Positions 10,108 to 22,568 are shown, counted from the first letter of the stretch. The stretch: 64,000 bases of DNA from Congeria kusceri (GCA_027627225.1 CM051030.1:1240001-1304000); one strand, 5' to 3'. Program-made: numbers and translations. The notes: generated from the sequence alone by a model not told the origin.

Positions 10108-13100
10108 CTGAAAATATTTTATGATAACAACTTAGAAATGTAAAAGCATGTAGACACAAATTATCTACGAGAAACATGATAGTATAGGAGTTATGGAATT
10201 GTTTCTCACTATCTAATTTTAAGGACTCCCTTATAAATTAAAATTTATTGAACATCAATTGATGTAATAAACGTAACATTATTTTCGTCATAATGTTTTT
10301 TTATAATGGCTAAAATCTCCTTCCAATATACATGTTAACCAGTGACATTAATAGGTCATAATTATATTCCATTTAGGGCATTTACTTACAAAGATAACGT
10401 TAAAATATAATGCTTTACTATTTATGTATCCCATGTTTGCCTACTTCTTACACAATTCTAGCTTTATATGCCGTCATACACTCGGAAAGTAAAAATATAC
10501 TTACCGCCTTCTGAGAACAAAGATGACAACAGCCACTCCTACTAAAACCAATACCCCTACCAACACACCGATGCCTGCTCCTAACGCTGAAGACTCTGGG
10601 AAGGAAAATGTTAAATATATATATAATAATTCCTACTAACATTCACATTATTTATCAACACAGAAATACAAACTTCAAGGTGGTAAATGTTTCTTATGAT
10701 TTCCATCAACCGTTCCAGGGCGGTGACCCCGTTTTAATCATGTTGTTTCGTGATGTAATGTGTTTTTTGTACTGTGTTTTATAGGCAATTAATCACCTGC
10801 CTCAACTAAAGGTCCTGAGGATGGTAATAAGGGTTTGTCTCCTGCTGAAGTTTCTAGGATTTAATTTATCTTATAATTTTATAACAAGTATATATGAACA
10901 TCTGAGATTGTTATATAATCTATAAATAGACGCTCACCCATTGGTCCGAACAGCCATCGGTGACTGAATAAAAAGGGATGTTGTATGTCCTAAAGTAATG
11001 TTATATGCGCTAAAAATAGATTTGTGGTTTTCTCAAAAATTGTACCCGGCTTGCACCTAAACATTCACACACAGCAACAGGAACCAGAACTCTTACCTCA
11101 ATTCATATCATATGGGCTCAAAATAAGTTTGTGGAATTTCTCTTTTGGTTCCCGACATCGAAAACTGTACAAGAAACAGTAAAACTAGCACAACGTTCAT
11201 TTCTGTTTACATACAACAATGACGTCATTTTGTTGATTTTCATGACGTCATTTTATGTGTTTCGTTTAATTTAGTAGGTTTTTTTTTTATTGATCAGAAT
11301 TTAATTAGATAGATATAGATTGAATAACAGAGCGACATGAAATATAATAAGTTTATAAGTAGGGTGATTTTGCTAGTAATACTATTTATAGATTATATAA
11401 CAAAACATGTGTAGACTAGATGACCATTGGACATGGTCTGAGTTTAGCTAGCGCCTTGGTCAACTGAGTTCCACCCAGTTAATATCAGATCATGTCTAAA
11501 GGACATGTAGTCAATAATTGTATTATGTCATACCTTTGGGCTTAATTGTAGTCCTTTCTTTTTCTTCATTACGGGTTGGATTAAGGATCTCAGTTGTAGT
11601 AGGCATGCTTGTTCCTTAAAACAACATAGCCATAGGCGTACGGTGTACATCGTATTCTTATAATGTTCAAATAACATCAATGGTGACAAAGCTGTTTATC
11701 TTAAAGATATTAAATGGTTTTAACCGGACTTGACACTTATCAATTTTTGGCCACATTATATTGTATGTAACATTGTATAACTGTATGTGCAATTGTGCCA
11801 TTCTCGAACGTATTCCCATCAGTTAAAAGTTATGTTTAAGAAACTTTACCTATGCAACATAGAGCTTGTTTTGTTCCATTTTTCGTGAGCTGAACTCTAC
11901 TTCTATTTGTTTGTAAAAATGCGTATTCCGTTCCAGAATATTGTGTGATTCCTTCAACACAACGTATGTAAACAATGGTTTGTAGGCTATCACAGATTGG
12001 CATTGTAAAATGAATCACAAAATAATATTTGTAGCAGAAGTTTCAGTATACCCAGTTTAAGACAAGCCGTTTTTAAGTAACAAAATATTAATGGAAATAC
12101 TTAAAAACGGGCAATTGAGGAGTTAAGCAACAATATCCTAATACATTTGTTCTGAAAACAACTTGGAAGGTTCACCATACATGGTGTCGTATTACAATTG
12201 TGGTTAATCCCTTTTGTAAAACTAAATATCTCAAAAGCAAATATAACAGATGAAACTTTAATGGAGTAATAAAATAGTTATCAGAACATAGTAACCTTAT
12301 CGTATAAAATACAATATATTGTACGTACTCAATGATGCTTTATTAATCAGTGTGTTTGCTCTAATTATCCCTGTCCAGTGGTGTTGTCGTTGTACTTCAC
12401 TAAAGCCAGAATTGATAATACTTGAGATGGACGCTGGATACATTTTATCCTTTAAGCATATTAAGTTCCCTTGGGTCCAAGTGTTGCTATATTTTGTATG
12501 TACGGTCGCTGTGGCTGCTGGATCTGACAAAGAATACAATAAGTAAATGTTAGTAACTCATCAGTCAATCAGGCGTTTATTATGCTAAAATAGTTGGGAC
12601 AAGTCGTTATTTTTTGTATGTTCTTATGGTGGGACAGCAAAGGCTGTCTCAACTACAAATACGAATTGGGTTTTTCGCACGTGAGCATACATCAAATATA
12701 TAGTCCAATAACATTTGCATATTTCATCATTTCGCTACCGTAACGAACAGTGGTGCCGTGTAATGCCACTATCATGCTCTGCACAATACATCAAAGATTT
12801 GAATTTGCCTGAGTTATGTAATGTTTAGACTAATAAAAATGGATTCCTTTTTGGTATCTGTCGTAATTTGACACAAACGACTTTGTTTGAAATGCGGTCA
12901 TAACAAAAAACGCAAGGGGAAAATATCAATAAGGCTATAGAAAAAAAAGAAAGATTACAATTTTCTGAAAGTATTGCTTTACATGTGTCTGAATAAGCGT
13001 TTGAAATTTGGATTAATTATAAAGTCATAAAAACAAGCTAAAGGTAAATGATTATTGTAACATAAGTTACAATACAAATTAACAGGCCATACATGTTTCC

Positions 13101-16100
13101 TTTTTAATCTGTATATATATTACTGATATATTATGCAAGATCTTAAATTTTCTGCAATGCCTGTATTATAAAATAGAATGTTTGTTTAATGACTTTTTTG
13201 TTATAAATCATTTTGAAAGCACATTTTAAATAATTGATTTACACTTAATAGACATAAACCATTTGAATCTAATTTTGAAAGCGTGCGTAATTAGTGTCTA
13301 TATTTATACGAACTATTTGGTGATATATATACTTGAAATCATTATTATTTCATCGGTAAAACAATACACCTGTTTATATTTCAATAGATTTATTCAGTTT
13401 TTATGTTGTTGTTGGTTTTTTGGAAAAGCAAGTGAGTTGAATATGAACAAAATATATATAATGTTAGTTTTATGTAAGTCTAAGTACCTGTGTCTGTTCT
13501 ATTGCTGCACATAATTTTGATATTGTCAGACCTGTTACAGGCTTGCCACTTAAACTCTGGGAAGTAATATGTAAGGCAATCGCCTGTTTGTGCTGTGACA
13601 CTTTCGTTGATAACTGAATCGTTTACTGTGTATGAAAAGTAGATGAAATAGCATTATAAATGAAAATATATAAACAGTGAAACACAAAATCAGGGTAATG
13701 CATTTGTTTTCCTAATACTTTTTTACGGTTTCGTAAGTGTTAATGATATGTTAGAAATACCGCATTTTGCCACCAATATCAAGCTAATTTTGGTGCTGGG
13801 CAGACTTCAAATACATTAAGAAATAGTTGTATGTATCTCAAAATCTCTTATTATTATGCCTATTATAATGCACTGTTTGCTATTTTACACAAAATGTACC
13901 TTTAGAGATACTTTAAATTGTACTTACCAGTGATTTGAGTGAAGATGGCATAACAATGATTTGTACAATGTTGTATGTTTCCGTTGCAATTTCCAAATGC
14001 GATGTCGTCAACAGATCCATTGAGGCATCGACAGTGCATTACTGACTGCAGATATTAATGTTGATTTATTATGCAGGCAGCATACAACATAGGCAACATA
14101 TGTCATATCTACGTATTGAAAGCTATAAAATGAAATACATTGAACAGTGGATATGATTAAAGAAATAAAAACTATTTATTTTGGCAGATAGACCTACATG
14201 ATGTTTTGAAGTTTACTACAAAAAACCCTATAAATTGACAAAACACATGCACGATTTAAACTTATTAGATTCACTGATTTGCATACCACATATTATTATT
14301 TATTAAATGCGTGCTAATTAAATTAACAATACCATTAAAATAGGTATGTTGAGGAAAGGGCATATGTATTAATTGCATAACTGCATAACGGATTTAACTT
14401 TCAGACACGTGTCATAAAGTAATAAAGTTATAAAATAAATTAGCATATGTTTAAGGTAAAACGATCATCACACTTTGAGAATAATATATAATCTAATATA
14501 TTTATTTAAATATATTATTGTAAAGTAAATTGTATACAATTCTTTTAAACATGTTTAATTCGACAAGCCATTTTCCGAAACAAAAGTCCCTTTATAAATA
14601 AGCACGGTTGTTTATGTTTATGCATATATTTATTTCCACGCCGCAGCTTGAATGTGGCTGAAAAGCAATTGAACAGATTTATAGAAACATCGTAATCATA
14701 ATATAATACATGTATTAACTAATCGTTGGGACTTGACAAGAGCAGTATTATTTATGTATTTTATCACATAGTATATGTTTCTTTGATATATTTTATACCT
14801 GTTATTACTATTAGATTATTTGTAAGTTTTTAGCTCGACTTTTCGAAGGAAAGGCAAGCTATTCAACCTGCTCCGGCGTTGGCGTCAGCGTCTAGTCTAG
14901 GTTAAAGTTTTACGGTAAGCTAGTTTCTTAGGAATGGCTTGAGGGATTTCATTTAAACTTGAAACATTTATTCCCCATATAAAAATGAATGCAGGCCAAG
15001 TTTGGTAATTCTAGTGTGAAATTTGTCAAAATCATGGGCCTGTTTACACTTAACAATTTTACATATAAGTCATTTAGATACGTTAAACTTTTTCGGTAAG
15101 CTAGTTTCTCAGGAATTCATTCAAACTTTTAACATTTATTCCCCATATTAAAATGAACCTAAAGGCCAAGTTTGGTAACCGTAGTTTAAAATTTGGCACA
15201 ATTATGTGCCTTTTTACAATTTTAAATTTTATATATAACCTATTTGGACAGATTCAACTTTTTCTATAAGCTAGTTTCTCAGGAATGGCTCGACGTATTT
15301 CATTCAAACTTTTAACATTTTATTCCCCATATTAAAATGAACCCATAGGCCAATGTTTATAACTCTAGTGTGAAAATTTGTCAAAATTATGGGCCTTTTT
15401 ACACTTAGAAATTTTACATTTCCGCCAGTGGGGTGGCGGAGTTAACTTGCGAGTTCCACTCTCTAACTGGAGAATGAATCTTCATACATAGATAGCCTAC
15501 AGTAATACTTTACTTGGAATGGCATTTAGGGTGGGGTGGGTCGGGTCAAGGTCAAGGTCGCTGTTACAAAAAATAGAAAGAAAAAAATTCTGTTTAATTA
15601 CTCGATAACAAATTAAAATATTATTTACAATAAAATAATTATAACTTAATTTATACATACCTAGACATCGCATGAGATTGCATATGTGGTGGGTGTAGTC
15701 AAGATTACTGTTTAGAAAAATGCTTTCCTCTCACTAATTCCAGAACGAAATTTACTTTGTTTTATTGGCCCCAACTATCCATACAGTTTGTTTTAGAAGA
15801 AACAGCTCTTCTTTTGTTTTCTTATTTCTTAAAATATCTTCAAGTTTATCGCATATAAGTAAATACTAACTTTCGGGTTTAGGATATCTACACCGTTTTC
15901 CGCCTGTATTCCAAAGATTCTCTTATGACCACATAGGCTTTGACAGTAACCTATACTTGCTACGTTGTTTGTTATATCGTTCTGCACATCTGCACAGCCT
16001 GTGAATGATAACGCTATTGAACAGTTAACGTTAAATAAACATCTAAAATTATATTCCCCTTGTTTGTCGTCATCGTACAGCAAAATGTATTTCCAGCGGC

Positions 16101-16663
16101 TTACTTTCTCAGAAAAATCTACTAAACATTGTATCGTTTTACATTCTAGCACGTTATACCTGAATTGCTTTAAATTTGTAGATGTGATAATCTAGGTTTT
16201 GACACATACTCATATGCATGCCGATCGTTTACTAGTTTAATAAATTATGCTAATGAACTAAAATATTTCAAAATAATATTAATATTAAAATTATTACCAT
16301 GAAAGAAAAATGTATCTTTCACTGAGACGTAGCTTATCCAAACATCCGAGTTGGTATATAACACGTCTATGGGTTTGGCAACTTCAAAGAAGTTGTTCTT
16401 GTAAGTAAGCCTTGGTTCAGCAAGGGTACAATTTGCTAAAAGCCATGTAGTTGAGTAATTGCTTACAATGTATTGTTCAGCTGAAATCCAAATGAAATCT
16501 TTCTAAAGAAACGTATAGGACTGTTGTAAATAAATAATGTTGTACTACAAATCAATGATAACTGTGTACACGAATTAAGAAACGTGTTAACCAACTATAC
16601 AAACTTACCTTTTGCTGACTTATTCACCAGAAGATAAAATCCTAGAAATCCGTACCACCACAT
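9480..16663 (-). CDS. R2: complete CTLD/WSC-like single-pass receptor with tyrosine-motif tail (10 exons, 572 aa)
   Basis: Exons: 16609-16663, 16298-16480, 15871-15998, 13928-14045, 13488-13625, 12329-12523, 11850-11951, 11534-11614, 10505-10595, 9480-10107. All junctions are GT-AG, all phases join, and the sum (1719 nt) is divisible by three with no internal stop. Predicted layout: leader 1-18; CTLD1 first half 19-79; WSC-like module 80-161; CTLD1 second half 162-207; CTLD2 208-306; Thr-rich stem 307-333; membrane helix about 337-359, then RRR; cytoplasmic tail 364-572. Tail tyrosines sit in YNSI (about 435), YNKL (473), YDHV (484), YDTI (538) and YNHI (561). The EPN and WND sugar-binding motifs of calcium-dependent lectins are not seen, so the ligand is unknown. 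By architecture it is a plasma-membrane recognition receptor that could recruit SH2 proteins; this role is inferred. Alternatively the extracellular part is a novel cysteine-rich fold rather than true CTLD and WSC domains. Confidence 0.85.
10505..10595 (-). CDS. R2 exon 9: transmembrane helix
   Basis: Acceptor TTCCCAG, donor GTAAGT, phase 1 to phase 2. It encodes a Gly/Val/Leu-rich helix of about 23 residues starting at ALGAGIGVLVG and ending in RRR, the stop-transfer signal of a type I membrane protein. Confidence 0.9.
10680..10880. other. Dispersed repeat fragment related to the seed of the 109-bp satellite
   Basis: This part of R2 intron 8 contains 'ccgttccagggcggtgaccccg', then 'gttttttgtactgtg' and 'ctcctgctgaagt'. 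The left flank of the 109-bp array (32785-32900) has the same order of phrases ('ccgttccaagacgaggagccc', 'ctttttgtattgtg', 'ctcctgctgcag'). Confidence 0.45.
11534..11614 (-). CDS. R2 exon 8: Thr-rich stem
   Basis: Acceptor TTTTAAG, donor GTATGA, phase 1 to phase 1. It encodes a 27-residue linker rich in Thr, Glu and Lys (MPTTTEI ... TTIKPKG), suited to an O-glycosylated stalk before the membrane. Confidence 0.82.
11850..11951 (-). CDS. R2 exon 7: second half of CTLD2
   Basis: The acceptor ends GTTGAAG and the donor is GTAAAG. The exon is 102 nt, identical in length to R3 and R4 exon 7. It encodes GITQYSGTEYAFL and ends QALCCIG, where the paralogues end ALCVM or ALCVKG. CTLD2 is thus short and has few cysteines. 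Confidence 0.82.
   Translation of the reverse strand, partial: ESHNILERNTHFYKQIEVEFSSRKMEQNKLYVA
12329..12523 (-). CDS. R2 exon 6: first half of CTLD2
   Basis: Acceptor TTTGTCAG, donor GTACGT, phase 1 to phase 1. It encodes W..GNLICLKDKMYPASI and HHWTGIIR, again a W...C......I...W(I/T)G(I/L) CTLD first half but without a WSC insert. Confidence 0.85.
13488..13625 (-). CDS. R2 exon 5: second half of CTLD1
   Basis: Acceptor TACACAG, donor GTACTT, phase 1 to phase 1. It encodes TGDCLTYYF, FKWQAC and IKIMCSN, the GDC...W..C.......C end of a C-type-lectin-like domain. Confidence 0.88.
13928..14045 (-). CDS. R2 exon 4: WSC part 2
   Basis: Acceptor ATCTGCAG, donor GTAAGT, phase 0 to phase 1. It encodes HCRCLNGSV, three further cysteines and YAIFTQIT, matching the C.C...C...C...(V/I)Y end of WSC domains. 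With exon 3 it forms a 246-nt symmetric phase-1 cassette. Confidence 0.88.
14830..15560. repeat. Dispersed repeat ('agctcgacttttcgaa' type) in R2 intron 3
   Basis: It begins 'tagctcgacttttcgaagg' and carries three diverged units of 'ggtaagctagtttctcagga', 'ttcattcaaacttttaaca' and 'ccaagtttggtaactctag'. Related copies lie at 16998-17100 and 28275-29060. Confidence 0.7.
15871..15998 (-). CDS. R2 exon 3: WSC part 1
   Basis: Acceptor TTCACAG, donor GTTAGT, phase 1 to phase 0. It encodes GCADVQ, then ASIGYCQSLCG and FGIQ, following the GC...C...C...FG(I/V)Q pattern of WSC domains. Confidence 0.88.
16298..16480 (-). CDS. R2 exon 2: first half of CTLD1
   Basis: Acceptor TTTCAG, donor GTAATA, phase 1 to phase 1. 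It encodes W-x4-NC-x-LAEP and then NSDVWISY, the first cysteine and the WIG-like core strand of a CTLD. Several N-x-S/T sites are present. Confidence 0.88.
16609..16663 (-). CDS. R2 exon 1: leader peptide
   Basis: ATG at 16663, 18 codons plus one base, donor GTAAGT. Hydrophobic with the signature WWYGFLG. It is aligned to R1 and R4 by equal length, which decides the start. Confidence 0.8.
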
Positions 16664-16770
16664 GGTGTCACTCTATCACTGTTATCGACTAAAATAATTG
16701 AACAAGGAAGTAACAATGCAGTACTTCACTGGTTTGAGGGTTTCCGGTTTTTAAAGTATTGTGTGTTGAT
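16664..16770 (-). promoter_or_regulatory. Conserved upstream block of R2
   Basis: The 100 bp before the R2 start codon is conserved with R3 (25865-25960) and partly with R4. Shared pieces are a 'GGAAACCCT'-like motif and an 'ACTTCCTTGTT' motif (AACAAGGAAGT on the plus strand, an ETS-type core). The transcription start is not determined. Confidence 0.45.
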
Positions 16771-16997
16771 ACAATTATTCATGTTACATATTAAACACTC
16801 AATGCATTTATCAGACCCAATGACATTTTCAATATGGCGCCATTTGCGTAATAAATATAAGTTTAAGTACATATATGCACTTTGCCAAGATCCTGCTGAC
16901 AAAATCTGTTATGAAAAGTAGACTAATAATATTTGGATAATCGATAACATGACTTGTGTTCGAATAGTGTAATAGATTTAATAATATTTTTCGTTTA

Positions 16998-19900
16998 TAA
17001 GCTCGACTTTTCGAAGAAAACAAGTCAAACTATGGTCTTCGCTCTGTCGTCTGCTTCAGCGCCTGCGTCTGCGTCAGCGTTAGTTCTGTTTTTTTGGTTG
17101 AAGAGGAACTGTCTGATTTGTATAGATTTATATCATGTCTCGTTCATTACCCATTAACGTTTTATGTAACATAAATAAACGTCAACATCGACACTAATTA
17201 TTTCTCTTATCGAAAAATGCAAATATATATTTTCTGTGAATACAGACCCGTTTATCTTACAGCAGCGACTACATTCGGTTTGGAATGACACAATAAGGAC
17301 TGTGCATGCGTCATCAACCGATCTGACTCGTCTAAACGATTATAATTTTCCTACAAAATCGTACAGCCACTCTTTAAGTTTTTTGTTAGAGTCCATTTCT
17401 CAAAAGCTATTAAAGGTATGCATTTGAAACATTCATTAAGTTTTTATGATCAAAAGGGTAATCCATTACAACAAGGCAGGTAACTCTCTGATTTTTATGT
17501 GTGAGTTATGTGTCATTGATTGGACTTACAACTTGGAATATATTGAATAACTATAAATTTTGGTAACTATAAAATTTCTCAATAACTATCAAAGACATTA
17601 AATTGAAACTCAAGATACTTGTCTATGGTGCTGACCCCATTCTGCAGACATAAGGGTGTAACTCTTTTAAGGATTCTGTTGGAGGTATGACCCTTTTTTT
17701 TCAACTAACATGTTCGCTGTAGGTCAAATTTTTTCAATAGGTTTATAACTTATTAGGGCCCCGCAAATATTTTGCAGGTGCCCTATAGTAATCACCCTGT
17801 CTGTCCGGCCGTCTGTCCGTCCATCTGTCCATCCGTCCGTCCAAATTTTTCATGTTTTTCTTTGATAACTTCAAAACCGTTTCAGCTATTAATTTGAAAC
17901 TTCATGGGTGGATAGATCTCATTAAGGAGAAGTGCACTGTACAATAACCATTACTCTGCACTTCATGGTTCTGGAGTTATTGCCCTTTGTTAATGTTTTA
18001 TACTTCGTTTTTGCCTGGAGCATAACTCTTAGACTATAAGAGGTATTAATTCGAAACTTCATAGGTGGATAGATCTCATTGAGGAGAAGTGCAGTGCAGA
18101 AGAACCTTTACTCTGCACTTCATAATTCTGGAGTTATTGCGCTTTGTTAATTTTTCATTTTCAGGCAGAGTTAACTTTTGCTTTCAGCTCTCTAACTTGA
18201 GAACGAATTGAAATATTTTAATGAAACTTCATCCATAGATACCTTAGATCGAGACCTGGCTTGGGATTACATAGGTGGTGGATGGGGTCACTGTCGAGGT
18301 CACCGTTAAAAAAAAAAGAAAAACGGTTTCCGCTCAATTACTCGAGAACGAATTGAGCTATTGTAATTAAACTTCTTGCATAGATACCTTTTATCAAGAC
18401 ATCGCTTGGGATTGCATAGGGGGTTGGTGGGATTAAGGTCAAGATCACCGTTACTAAAAATAGAAAAACGGTTTCTTCTCAATTACTCAATAACAGATCG
18501 AGCTATTGTATGAATATAGAGGGAACATTCCTTGTGAAAGCAACTGCTAATACAGTTTCAAACAGACTTTCTTGAAACTTGTCTTCATTGTTGAGGGAAA
18601 TGTATGGTTGTGCGTAAAGATGGGGATGTAAATTTGTCTCCCACATTCGGAAGTTATGTATATATTGCATTAGTTATTGTGTTTCTCAGATATTCTACAC
18701 TTATTGGTTATCAATGTAAACATGCATGTACTAATATATATTCCACGAGCTTTATGTAATGTTTGACATAGATGGAAGTGCTTACATGAACTAGATTGTC
18801 ATACTTCCTTTTTGTCTGGAGCATGACTCGTAGACTGTAAGAGGTATTAACTTGAAACTTCATAGGTGGATAGATCTCATTAAGGAGAAGCGCAATGCAC
18901 AAGAAACATTACTCTGCACTTCATAATTCTGGGGTTAATGCCCTTTGTTAATTGTTCATACTGGAATGAAATACATCGGATAATTTCTTGTGAACGCAAC
19001 TCCTTCTACATTTTCCAACGGATTTTCTTGAAATTTGTCTTTATTGTTAAGGGTAACGTGTAGCTGTGCGTAAAGATGGAGATTTAAATGTGTCTTCTCC
19101 AGTCGCAAGTTATGGCCGTTTGATTATTTTTCCTCTATGGAATGTATCGGGAATATTTCTTGTGAACGCAACTCCTCCTACAGTATGCAACGGGCTTTCT
19201 TGAAACTTGTTTTCATTGTTGAGGGTAACGTGTAGTTGTGCGCAAAGATGGGGATTGAAATTTTTTATTAAAAAAGCACATGTTTTTATTTGCTGGCCCC
19301 CACCTTCAAACATGCAATAAATCGGGGCCCGTTGTCACCCCTCTAACAAAGTTCTAGTTGTCTTGAAGCTCAAAGTACTTGATCACAGTGATGAATTTAT
19401 TCTGTAGACAAGAAAGGTAACTCTGTCAAGGATTTTGTTTGATCCTTTTTTCAGCTTTGAATTTTCGCTTTATCTCAAATTTCACAATAACTATAAGAGG
19501 TATTGCCTTGAAACTCAAAACACTTGATCACGACCCTTCTGTTGAAAAGATAAGGTAACTATTTCAAGGATTTTGGTGGGGTTATTAACATTTTTTAAAC
19601 TTATAATTTTCTCTTTTGGTCAAATTTCATAATAACTGTAAGAGGTATTGTTTTACATTCAAAATACTTGATCACAGTTACGAACCCATTCTGTAGACAA
19701 AATGTGGTAACTGTTTCAAGGTGTTTAGTGGGGTTTCTTCTCGTTTATCAACTTACAATTTTAGATTAAGGCCAAATTTCTCAATATCTGTAAGAGGTAT
19801 TGACTTGAAAATCGACATACTCTTGAGTAAATCAGCATGTACATTAGTGTATATTCCGTTTGTAGCAAGTGTTTTCAAACATAGACATAATAAGATGCCT

Positions 19901-20280
19901 TTCGTAAATAAGAAACAGTTTTCAGTCAAATAAACGTCATTAACGTTCATTATAACTAATGTCAATTAAAGACATGTAGATTTGTATTTTATGGACTGCA
20001 GCTTTAAGCAAAATATACGAGCTCCTGAAAAAGTGTATTTTTAAAGTCAATTGCCTTGTTAATTGTTCATTTATACCGTCCATTTATACGAATATATTCT
20101 AAAAACAATATGCATACATACATATCTATTATTCGTCCACACAACATATAAACTGTGAAAGGCAACACTAAGATTTACTCATAGGTTTGCTTACATAGCG
20201 TCAACATTATATGTTGTTCATAACATATAAATTCACTTGATGTACATTTATTCACATTGATAATGTCATTCACACTAACG
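16998..20280. repeat. Intergenic cluster of dispersed repeats between R2 and R3
   Basis: No gene is seen. The segment holds an 'agctcgacttttcgaag' element (16998-17100), a 'gggccccgcaaatattttgc' element with (tgtccgtcc)n at 17750-17850, three diverged units with 'cttcataggtggatagatctc' and 'ttactctgcacttcataattc' (17890-18160, 18850-18960), and units of 'cttgtgaacgcaactcctcc' and 'gagggtaacgtgtagttgtgcg' (18530-19260). Confidence 0.65.
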
Positions 20281-20437
20281 TATCGTGGTGTCCTGCATGA
20301 ACCATGATGGATGGATTTGAAATGTGTAATTTACATGTAATGTCGTCACCCTCTGCACATTTAGCAATTCTGCTTCATGTTGTTGGGCTATTATTTGTGA
20401 CATTCTCACTCGGTTGTTCTCTATCATTGAAGGAATA

Positions 20438-20639
20438 TCAGTTGTCCTCTTTCACGTTGGCATAACTTGGATCACGTTGTGTAATATGATGATACATATG
20501 TTCTTCATATGATGTGTTGCGTCTCTCTAGTACTGAATAGTTGGCTTCAGAGTTGTCTACTCTTCCCTCGTTGGACTCATTTGCGCCATGGCTAAGTCCC
20601 TCGCAGTTGTTCTTTTTCACCAAGCAAGTACATTTTCCT
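20438..20639 (-). pseudogene. R3 exon 10: truncated tail
   Basis: The acceptor TTTCAG is homologous to R2 and R4. The frame is open for 66 codons with tyrosine motifs YSVL and YANV, then meets TGA at the place of the first conserved YNSI motif. Confidence 0.75.
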
Positions 20640-21025
20640 CTGAAATTAAATAGGAGCACATAGCAAACGTAGAAACATATTACATTGACGGTTGGACACG
20701 TAAACATATACGTCAGTATTGTATGTAATACAAAGTTTAAAAGGCACAACTGATTCGAAACGGATTAAAACATGTTATAATTAATCTGCAATTATATGAT
20801 GTGAAAGTTACTGGGGGCATACAGATCTATGGCATGCGCCCATCCTGTTAAACTATTAGTTAATGTATTGTATTGCTCATTGTCGATGCATTTCACTTTA
20901 TTTTACATGATGTGCATCTTGAGCTCAAATAATTACACGTCAAGTAGGTTTTAAATAATTCCCACTTTATATATGCATACATTTGAAACAAGAGTTGTAT
21001 TAATACAAGCGATTACTAAACATAC

Positions 21026-21120
21026 CGTCTTCTGAGCACAATCATGGTCACAGCTCCTTCGACTGCGACCAAAACCCCTAACGACACACCGATCGATGCC
21101 TACTCCTAGAACTGAAAAGT
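21026..21120 (-). pseudogene. R3 exon 9: membrane helix with 4-bp duplication
   Basis: The Gly/Val-rich helix is recognisable in two frames (VLGVG, then SLGVLVAV...VLRRR), joined by a duplicated ATCG that shifts the frame. Confidence 0.78.
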
Positions 21121-21542
21121 CTGAAGATGCCAAACCTTTTAGAACTGTCATTGCAAAATACTGATTCAGACATTAATTGTTGTTAGCATTACTGAACAGT
21201 ATTGTTTTTGTTTCTGCCAATGCATAAATTAATTACAAACATGAATGTGTGACATACCTTTGCGTTTGTTTGTGGTCCCTTCTGTTTTTTCAGAACGGTT
21301 TGGAGTTTGGATCTCAGTTGAAACCGGCATGCGAGATGAATCGGTTCCTTGAAACATCATATAACTACAGTTTACGTGTTGGCCTACTTATTGTGTGCTT
21401 TCAACGTCTGATTACAAACAATGATATTAAACAGTTTAAATGGACTATTTACTGGAAATTCAGCACTTTCTGTGATAAGCAGCATATATGAAAATCAAAA
21501 GAATCCTCCCATGTTTAACCCTATAAGTTTAGGTCACATTAC

Positions 21543-21644
21543 TCATGACACATAGTGCTTCTTTGGTACCATTGGTTGTGAACGCAACTGTCCTTGTTTT
21601 GCCGTTCAAGAATGCGTATTTCACCTCAGAATACGCTGCGCTTC
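21543..21644 (-). pseudogene. R3 exon 7: CTLD2 second half, intact
   Basis: 102 nt, phase 1 to phase 1, the same length as R2 and R4. It ends EALCVM before a GTAATG donor. Confidence 0.75.
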
Positions 21645-21949
21645 CTTAAACACAAAAACGTATAATTACCCTTTGCTCTATAAATTATTGCAAATTAAAA
21701 TTAGATACTGTGATAGACTATTATTAATATTTAAACGATTCACAAAATAATATGTGTTGTTTATTCTTTGTGTTGACGTCTGGAGAAAAACTCGAGATTG
21801 AAGTAAGAAAACATAATCATTTTTCATATATTTTACTAAAAGACATGAACGTAGTGACTAGCATATCTGATTACATATACGTTGTCATACACAAACCATG
21901 TGGCATTTCCACCGCACTGGGATTTCATTGGGTCATTTGATCAAAGGTC

Positions 21950-22300
21950 AAACGAACCATAAGGTGTATAATCTGACCAATAGATGCAAATTCTTGTCCG
22001 GACAATAACTACAGAACCCGTGTGCCTAGTTTCTTAAAACTTGGTAGATTGGTTAGTCGTGACAAGTAAATGATCCATAGTAATTATTGAGTGCTGAAGT
22101 CAAAAGTCAAGGTCAAACTGACCAATGGTTCAAACAACTTTTTTTCATTTAAATTGCCATCCTGGCAGTTTTGTACAAAGGTTGCTTTAGACCTAAGGGG
22201 GGGGGGGGGAGGGCGCAAGCCTGTTTCACAAACAGTTAGTTTTTCAATTTTGTTTAATACCTTTCTTAAAACCAAACAACTCAATAGCAAAATATAACAG
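21950..22300. repeat. Dispersed repeat in R3 intron 6
   Basis: It contains 'gatcaaaggtcaaacgaacc', 'aagtcaaggtcaaactgacc' and a run of 11 G at 22198-22209. The corresponding R2 intron has only a remnant at its end ('cttttgtaaaactaaatat'). Confidence 0.5.
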
Positions 22301-22378
22301 TGTTAACATTTTGAAGTAATTAAATATCTATAGGAACATAGTTACATTATCGTATAAAACACAATATATTGTACGTAC

Positions 22379-22568
22379 GCATGGATGCGTTATTAAATCA
22401 GTGTGGTTGCTCGAATTATCCCTGTCCAGTGGTCTTGTCGTTGCCCTTCGCTAAAGCCAGAATTGATAATACTTGAGATGGATGCTGGATACGTGTTATC
22501 CTTTAAGCATATTAAGTTCCCTTCGGTCCAAGTGTTGCTATATTTAGTATGTATGGTCGCTGTGGCTG
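22379..22568 (-). pseudogene. R3 exon 6: CTLD2 first half with stops
   Basis: It is near-identical to R2 exon 6 through DHWTGIIRATTLI, then an inserted T yields two TAA codons before the donor. Confidence 0.8.
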
